A stretch of DNA of 5,445 bases from Methanomassiliicoccaceae archaeon (GTDB lineage: Archaea > Thermoplasmatota > Thermoplasmata > Methanomassiliicoccales > Methanomethylophilaceae). The notes beneath the pieces were generated by a model. It did not search any database, was not told the DNA's origin, and saw nothing but the letters and a program-made list of their open reading frames with translations. The DNA lies in assembly GCA_016282555.1 (NCBI GenBank), contig JAEEKU010000040.1, forward strand, positions 1 to 5,445. The letters are read 5' to 3'. Shown one piece after another: positions 1-2,884 of this stretch; the stretch's first letter is position 1; every line of letters begins with the position of its first letter. The translations under genes were made by a program, and so were the position numbers.

Positions 1-13
1 GCCGTATTGATTA

Positions 14-29
14 ACTCTGTTTTCAGAGT
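14..29. other. Small hairpin near the left edge
   Basis: ACTCTG (14-19) and CAGAGT (24-29) form a perfect 6-bp stem around a TTTT loop in an AT-rich, apparently non-coding stretch upstream of the rpl15e promoter. There is no T-run after it, so it is a poor intrinsic terminator. It could be the trailing structure of a gene lying to the left of the window. Its role is unknown. Confidence 0.3.
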
Positions 30-78
30 CCGTTTCCAGTTTCAAAAGCAGCTGCCGGAGAATCTTTGCTGAGCAATA

Positions 79-86
79 TTTAAATA
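79..86 (+). promoter_or_regulatory. TATA box of rpl15e
   Basis: TTTAAATA matches the archaeal TATA consensus, in an AT-rich island (75-88). Placing transcription start about 26-27 bases downstream of its centre puts it near 108-110. That leaves a leader of roughly 55 bases before the ATG at 166, and it rules out the in-frame ATG at 97, which would lie upstream of the transcript. Positions 1-78 show no convincing gene. Confidence 0.7.
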
Positions 87-106
87 AAGAGCGACGATGG
101 AGAGGT

Positions 107-126
107 TTGCAGACGCAGATCTGCAA
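107..126 (+). promoter_or_regulatory. Hairpin in the rpl15e leader
   Basis: TTGCAGA (107-113) pairs perfectly with TCTGCAA (120-126) around a six-base loop, and an alternative palindrome GCAGATCTGC (115-124) overlaps it. A weaker ACGG/CCGT stem (126-129 with 137-140) follows. The structure sits at or just after the predicted transcription start and about 30 bases before the Shine-Dalgarno site. It could stabilise the 5' end or take part in control of this ribosomal protein gene, but no function can be shown from one sequence. Confidence 0.35.
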
Positions 127-155
127 CGGAAATGTACCGTCAGGCGAATCCGTAA

Positions 156-162
156 AGGTGAT
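156..162 (+). promoter_or_regulatory. Shine-Dalgarno site deciding the rpl15e start
   Basis: AGGTGAT is an exact match to the core of the archaeal consensus GGAGGTGATC and lies three bases before the ATG at 166. This is the stronger of two candidate sites. The other, GGGAG at 202-206, precedes an in-frame ATG at 211 whose product would begin directly with the conserved MYSYIAEAW. Confidence 0.75.
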
Positions 163-165
163 AAT

Positions 166-789
166 ATGAGCGAAGAAACTCAGGAAACACGCCCGGTTAA
201 CGGGAGAAGCATGTATAGTTATATCGCGGAGGCTTGGGACTCCCCCAACAAATCCTATCTGAAGGAGCTCAACTACGAGCGCCGCATCATGTGGAGGAAA
301 GAGGAGAACTTCTGCCGCGTAGAGAAACCCACTCGCCTGGACAGGGCCAGAGCGCTCGGTTACAAAGCCAAACAGGGCTACGTGATCGTCAGGGCCAGAG
401 TCAGAAAGGGAAGTTTCAGAAAGAGAGCCATCGTAACCGGAAGGAGAGCCAAGAGGAAGGGAATCAACCAGATTACCGTCGGAAAGAGCCTCCAGAGGAT
501 GGCCGAGGAGAGGTCTGCGAAGAGATATCCGAACCTCGAGGTTCTCAACTCCTACTGGGTCGGAGCGGACGGACAGAGGGAATGGTACGAGGTTATCCTT
601 GTCGATCCCGCGCACCCCGTCATCAAAGCGGACAAGAAGATCAACTGGATCTGCAACAACACGAGCAAGAACCGTGTTTACCGCGGAAAGACCTCCGCCG
701 GACAGAAAGGACGCGGAATGAGGCACACCGGAAAGGGTGCGGAAAAAGCCAGACCTTCTGTCAGAGCGAACAACAGGAGAATCAAGTGA
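166..789 (+). CDS. rpl15e: Large-subunit ribosomal protein L15e (eL15)
   Basis: This encodes archaeal/eukaryotic-type protein eL15 of the large ribosomal subunit, a basic rRNA-binding structural protein. The family signature is plain. The conserved N-terminal stretch MYSYIAEAW begins at residue 16, VEKPTRLDRARALGYKAKQG follows, and then comes a basic region rich in Arg and Lys with RKGSFRKRAIVTGRRAKRKG. The centre has YPNLEVLNSYWVGADG, and the C-terminus has the glycine/arginine-rich TSAGQKGRGMRHTGKG. From the ATG at 166 the product is 207 residues; members I know are about 190-195, and the difference is the 15-residue acidic/polar N-terminal extension MSEETQETRPVNGRS. I chose 166 for its excellent Shine-Dalgarno site; 211 remains possible. 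Codons favour AGA/AGG for Arg, as expected of a highly expressed archaeal gene. It stands as a single-gene unit with its own TATA box and terminator. Confidence 0.97.
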   Translation: MSEETQETRPVNGRSMYSYIAEAWDSPNKSYLKELNYERRIMWRKEENFCRVEKPTRLDRARALGYKAKQGYVIVRARVRKGSFRKRAIVTGRRAKRKGINQITVGKSLQRMAEERSAKRYPNLEVLNSYWVGADGQREWYEVILVDPAHPVIKADKKINWICNNTSKNRVYRGKTSAGQKGRGMRHTGKGAEKARPSVRANNRRIK

Positions 790-796
790 TTTTCAC

Positions 797-827
797 GCCG
801 TCCCCGGGACGGCAAACCTTTTTTTTT
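797..827 (+). terminator. rpl15e terminator: hairpin plus nine T
   Basis: GCCGTCCC (797-804) and GGGACGGC (806-813) form an 8-bp GC-rich perfect dyad; in practice the central bases form a small loop. AAACC follows, then nine T residues at 819-827. The T-run lies on the + strand, so it ends the rpl15e transcript. On the opposite strand the dyad is not followed by T residues, so it is not an obvious terminator for the converging THUMP gene. In archaea the T-run itself is the main termination signal. Its last base overlaps the stop codon of the opposing gene. Confidence 0.75.
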
Positions 828-1663
828 CAAAAACCGCGTCTTATTCCGTCGGCAATCTCTTTCACTTCTTCGTCTTTCATCGCGATCGTCGGGAAAAACA
901 CCGGAAGATCGTATGCGGACGCATCGAATCCCTTCAGATCGTTCAGGGATCTCCCCTGGACGCAGGCGAGCGCGTATTTTATGTTCTTATCGCTGCATTC
1001 GCGGATATCCGGATCGTATCTCCTGAGGGATTCCAGATCTCCTGTTCCGCGGAACAGCACTCTGCACCCTCTTTTCATGACCAGCCATGCGGAGACCAGT
1101 CCGCGGTCATCATCGACGTCCGCGACGACTTTTCCCTGGGTCCCTATCGGAAGCCCGGCATGACACGGGATTATCTCGCTGAAGAAGAACGCCAGGTTGT
1201 CGCGCACCTCTATGTAAAATCTGACATCGGGGCTGGTGAGGTTGACTTTTATTCCGAGATGCTCGTTGGCCAGGAATATTGCCGAACCCGCTTCCCTCGC
1301 CACGTCTATGCTGGTATACGGGTGGGTTCCCTCCCTGCGGGCGTCCACCGCGAAAGACTGCCCTTCCGAGAGCCTTCCTCTGGAATACTCCGCGGCGAAC
1401 CTGCAGATCTCCTCCAGATCCGATGAGCACATCTCAGCTGCCGATACGGACGCCACTCCGAACACTCTTCTGATCGCGTTCACCGCTCTCTCTTTATCCG
1501 AAGTCTCGACGTAGAATCTGGCGCCCTTTCTGCTGACTATAGCCTCCACTCCGTCGAAGGCCAGCATCGAGAGTATGTTGTCTTTCAGCTGCTTTTCGAA
1601 CCTCTTGCGGACGGGCTCGCTTTTGATTCCGATTTCGGCATATCTCAGGAGAAGGGTGGTCAC
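827..1663 (-). CDS. ThiI-like THUMP protein with degenerate PP-loop domain
   Basis: This is a homologue of the tRNA 4-thiouridine synthase ThiI, about 278 residues from a GTG start at 1663. Residues 1-75 (LLLRYAEIGIKS near the start) match the N-terminal ferredoxin-like domain. Residues about 76-165 are the THUMP RNA-binding domain (FAVDARREGTHPYTSIDVAREAG, then NLTSPDVRFYIEVR). LPIGTQGK (171-178) and WLVMKRG (193-199) flank the place of the ATP-pyrophosphatase loop. Active ThiI carries SGGxDS there, but this protein reads VDDDRGL (183-189). The domain is also short: after GTGD it runs almost directly to QGRSLNDL and LPVFFPTIAMKDEEV, equivalents of late ThiI elements, then stops without the terminal cysteines. 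It therefore probably binds tRNA but cannot adenylate U8. GTG 1663 is preferred because ThiI proteins begin close to LLLRYAEIG; an upstream in-frame ATG at 1729 would add 22 dissimilar residues. No strong Shine-Dalgarno site is seen. The gene converges on rpl15e and diverges from the TSUP gene. Confidence 0.85.
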   Translation of the reverse strand: MTTLLLRYAEIGIKSEPVRKRFEKQLKDNILSMLAFDGVEAIVSRKGARFYVETSDKERAVNAIRRVFGVASVSAAEMCSSDLEEICRFAAEYSRGRLSEGQSFAVDARREGTHPYTSIDVAREAGSAIFLANEHLGIKVNLTSPDVRFYIEVRDNLAFFFSEIIPCHAGLPIGTQGKVVADVDDDRGLVSAWLVMKRGCRVLFRGTGDLESLRRYDPDIRECSDKNIKYALACVQGRSLNDLKGFDASAYDLPVFFPTIAMKDEEVKEIADGIRRGF

Positions 1664-1741
1664 GCCGGTCCGACGCAGAGAAGAATAAAAAAAACTATCG
1701 CTTCTGCAAACGGTAATATACGGAGACACATAACCCGGCGC
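1664..1741. promoter_or_regulatory. Divergent promoter region, THUMP gene and TSUP operon
   Basis: This 78-base gap holds two AT-rich elements. TAATATA (1714-1720) is centred 25 bases before the TSUP ATG, the spacing expected for a leaderless transcript, and the only nearby GGAG (1722-1725) is 16 bases from the ATG, too far for normal initiation. On the other strand the eight-base A/T run (1687-1694) is centred about 27 bases from the GTG at 1663, again suggesting leaderless initiation. The same TAATATA read backwards would instead give a leader of about 27 bases. These assignments rest on spacing only. Confidence 0.5.
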
Positions 1742-2563
1742 ATGGAACTGCTGATTCTTTCCGGCCTTCTGCTGACGGGATCGGCGGCCGGCGTGCTGGG
1801 GGCGCTTTTCGGGCTCGGAGGCGGCTTTATCTTCGTTCCCGTTCTGATGCTCGTTTTCGGTCTCGCTCCGGCCGAAGCCGTGGCCGTCAGCCTCGTCGGA
1901 ATCATAGCCGGATCCACCGGCGCTTCCACAGTGTTCGTGGACCGGGGAAGCGCCAACGTCAGGCTGGGCTTGCTAATGGAGATAACCACCGCAGCCGGAG
2001 CCGTCATAGGCGCGGCGCTCGCTGCATATCTCGAGGACTGGCTTCTGATGTGCATCTTTTCGGCGGTCGTTTTGTACAGCGCCGCCAGAATGATCCTCGA
2101 TCCGGAGAAGGTTATCGCTCCGGCGGAGAACGCTTCCGGAAGGTTCGTCTTCAGTTACAAAGACGACGGCGGCAGGGATTCCGCGTACGAAGTCCAGAAC
2201 GTCAGAGGCGGAATGCTCCTGTGCACCGCGGCGGGAATGATCTCGTCCATGACCGGGGTCGGGGGCGGAGCCGTGAAAGTTCCGCTGATGAATCTCTATA
2301 TGCACATTCCTATCAAAGTCGCAAGCCCGACCAGCAGCTACATGATCGGCATCACCGCATTTTCCGGAGCGATAACCTATCTCCTGTCCGGACAGATTCT
2401 GCTGGAGTACGCCGCGGGGATAGCCGCGGGGGCATTCGCGGGATCCCTCGCCGGTTCGGCTATCGCGTCCAGAGTCAGGACGAAGCATCTCAGAAAATAT
2501 TTCTCGGCGCTTCTGATCGCTGTCGCCGTCCGTGTTCTTATTCAGGCGGGAGGGATACTGTGA
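1742..2563 (+). CDS. TSUP-family (TauE/SafE) membrane permease
   Basis: This 273-residue integral membrane protein belongs to the TauE/SafE (TSUP) family. Members move small, mostly sulfur-containing organic or inorganic anions (sulfite, sulfoacetate, thiosulfate and similar) across the cytoplasmic membrane. The two family half-repeats are visible: GVLGALFGLGGGFIFVPVL (residues 17-35) and GMISSMTGVGGGAVKVPLM (165-183), each with the Gly-rich GxGGG(x)VP core. The second is followed by the typical VASPTSSYMIGITAFSGA (193-210). About four hydrophobic segments lie before and four after a hydrophilic loop at 119-155. Length is normal for the family (about 250-300). Translation probably starts at the ATG at 1742 from a leaderless mRNA. 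The stop overlaps the GTG start of the next gene, so the two form an operon. The substrate cannot be read from the sequence. Proximity to cobN allows, but does not show, a link to cobalt or sulfur supply. Confidence 0.92.
   Translation: MELLILSGLLLTGSAAGVLGALFGLGGGFIFVPVLMLVFGLAPAEAVAVSLVGIIAGSTGASTVFVDRGSANVRLGLLMEITTAAGAVIGAALAAYLEDWLLMCIFSAVVLYSAARMILDPEKVIAPAENASGRFVFSYKDDGGRDSAYEVQNVRGGMLLCTAAGMISSMTGVGGGAVKVPLMNLYMHIPIKVASPTSSYMIGITAFSGAITYLLSGQILLEYAAGIAAGAFAGSLAGSAIASRVRTKHLRKYFSALLIAVAVRVLIQAGGIL
2548..2556 (+). promoter_or_regulatory. Shine-Dalgarno site of the DUF1634 gene
   Basis: GGGAGGGAT lies inside the 3' end of the TSUP gene, with its GGAGG core six bases before the GTG at 2560. 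It supports GTG 2560 over the internal ATG at 2584 and indicates coupled translation across the GTGA overlap. Confidence 0.75.
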
Positions 2564-2826
2564 ATACGAACCGCTCCACCGCCATGGCTCTCCGCATAAG
2601 CGTCGTTCTCGGCATCGTGCTGACCGTCGCGGGGCTCATACTCTCGGTTACCGGAAACGGTGACAGAGTGCTGTACTCCGGAATATTTCTGCTCGTAATC
2701 TCGCCTCTGATAGGCGTTCTGGTGACTTTTCTCTCGCTGGTTCTGTCTGGCGACCGGTTCTGGGCGGGCATCGCGGCGGTGCTGATCGCGGTTACGTTCT
2801 CCGGAGTCGTCGCTTCGCTTCTGTAA
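2560..2826 (+). CDS. DUF1634-like small membrane protein paired with TSUP permease
   Basis: This 88-residue hydrophobic protein has three predicted membrane segments (about residues 11-30, 37-62 and 67-87) joined by short polar turns. The pattern resembles the DUF1634 family: an ALRISVVLG-type first helix, a second segment with LLVISPLIGVLVTFLSLVL, then a charged GDR turn and a third helix. DUF1634 genes are commonly found directly after TSUP permease genes in archaea and bacteria; their function is unknown, and a role as accessory subunit is a common guess. The start is GTG at 2560, overlapping the TSUP stop as GTGA and preceded by a strong Shine-Dalgarno site. An ATG at 2584 would remove eight polar residues. 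The family match is from memory of its pattern. The coding assignment itself is well supported by the overlap, the ribosome binding site and the membrane topology. Confidence 0.82.
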   Translation: MNTNRSTAMALRISVVLGIVLTVAGLILSVTGNGDRVLYSGIFLLVISPLIGVLVTFLSLVLSGDRFWAGIAAVLIAVTFSGVVASLL

Positions 2827-2841
2827 AGGTCAATGGACGGA

Positions 2842-2849
2842 TTATATAT
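2842..2849 (+). promoter_or_regulatory. TATA box of cobN
   Basis: TTATATAT stands in the 58-base gap between the DUF1634 stop and the cobN ATG. Its centre lies about 39 bases before the ATG. That predicts a start of transcription near 2872 and a short leader of about 12 bases carrying the ribosome site. cobN is thus probably transcribed independently of the TSUP operon, although read-through is possible because no T-rich terminator separates them. Confidence 0.6.
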
Positions 2850-2852
2850 CCT

Positions 2853-2873
2853 GATGAGCGATTCCGCATCATC
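2853..2873. promoter_or_regulatory. Dyad between the cobN TATA box and ribosome site
   Basis: GATGAGCG (2853-2860) pairs with CGC-A-TCATC (2865-2873) around an ATTC loop, with one unpaired A. It is not followed by a T-run, so it is not a terminator for the upstream operon. It sits between the TATA box and the predicted start of transcription, where an operator for a regulator could lie. No known operator motif is recognised. Confidence 0.3.
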
Positions 2874-2879
2874 GGGGAT
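2874..2879 (+). promoter_or_regulatory. Probable Shine-Dalgarno site of cobN
   Basis: GGGGAT, one mismatch from the GGTGAT part of the consensus, ends five bases before the ATG at 2885. An in-frame TGA at 2855-2857 and the absence of another start codon between it and 2885 fix the beginning of the gene. Confidence 0.55.
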
Positions 2880-2884
2880 TAAGG

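Noticed and set aside
14..65. tRNA-like arms (hairpin at 14-29, TTCAAAA loop near 41-47)
   Set aside because: The flanks of the TTCAAAA loop do not pair, there is no acceptor stem, and the anticodon-like loop has the wrong size.
1..72. Open frame from the left edge to TGA at 70-72, a possible 3' end of an upstream gene
   Set aside because: Only 23 codons, AT-rich with codons unlike the rest of the window, and containing a hairpin; no recognisable C-terminus.
97..165. Upstream ATG at 97 as the start of rpl15e
   Set aside because: It lies upstream of the transcription start predicted from the TATA box at 79-86, and it adds 23 residues unlike L15e. ATG 166 has a near-perfect Shine-Dalgarno site.
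234..1163. 309-codon plus frame running through rpl15e and into the THUMP gene
   Set aside because: Out-of-frame reading of rpl15e, then antisense to the THUMP gene across a terminator; very rich in Gln, Glu, Arg and Ser, with no known family.
737..1426. 229-codon plus frame antisense to the THUMP gene
   Set aside because: It crosses the rpl15e terminator and is antisense to a protein with clear ThiI homology; no independent support.
2827..2884. Possible cobalamin riboswitch before cobN
   Set aside because: The gap is only 58 bases, far too short for the riboswitch, and it lacks the B12-box type motif.
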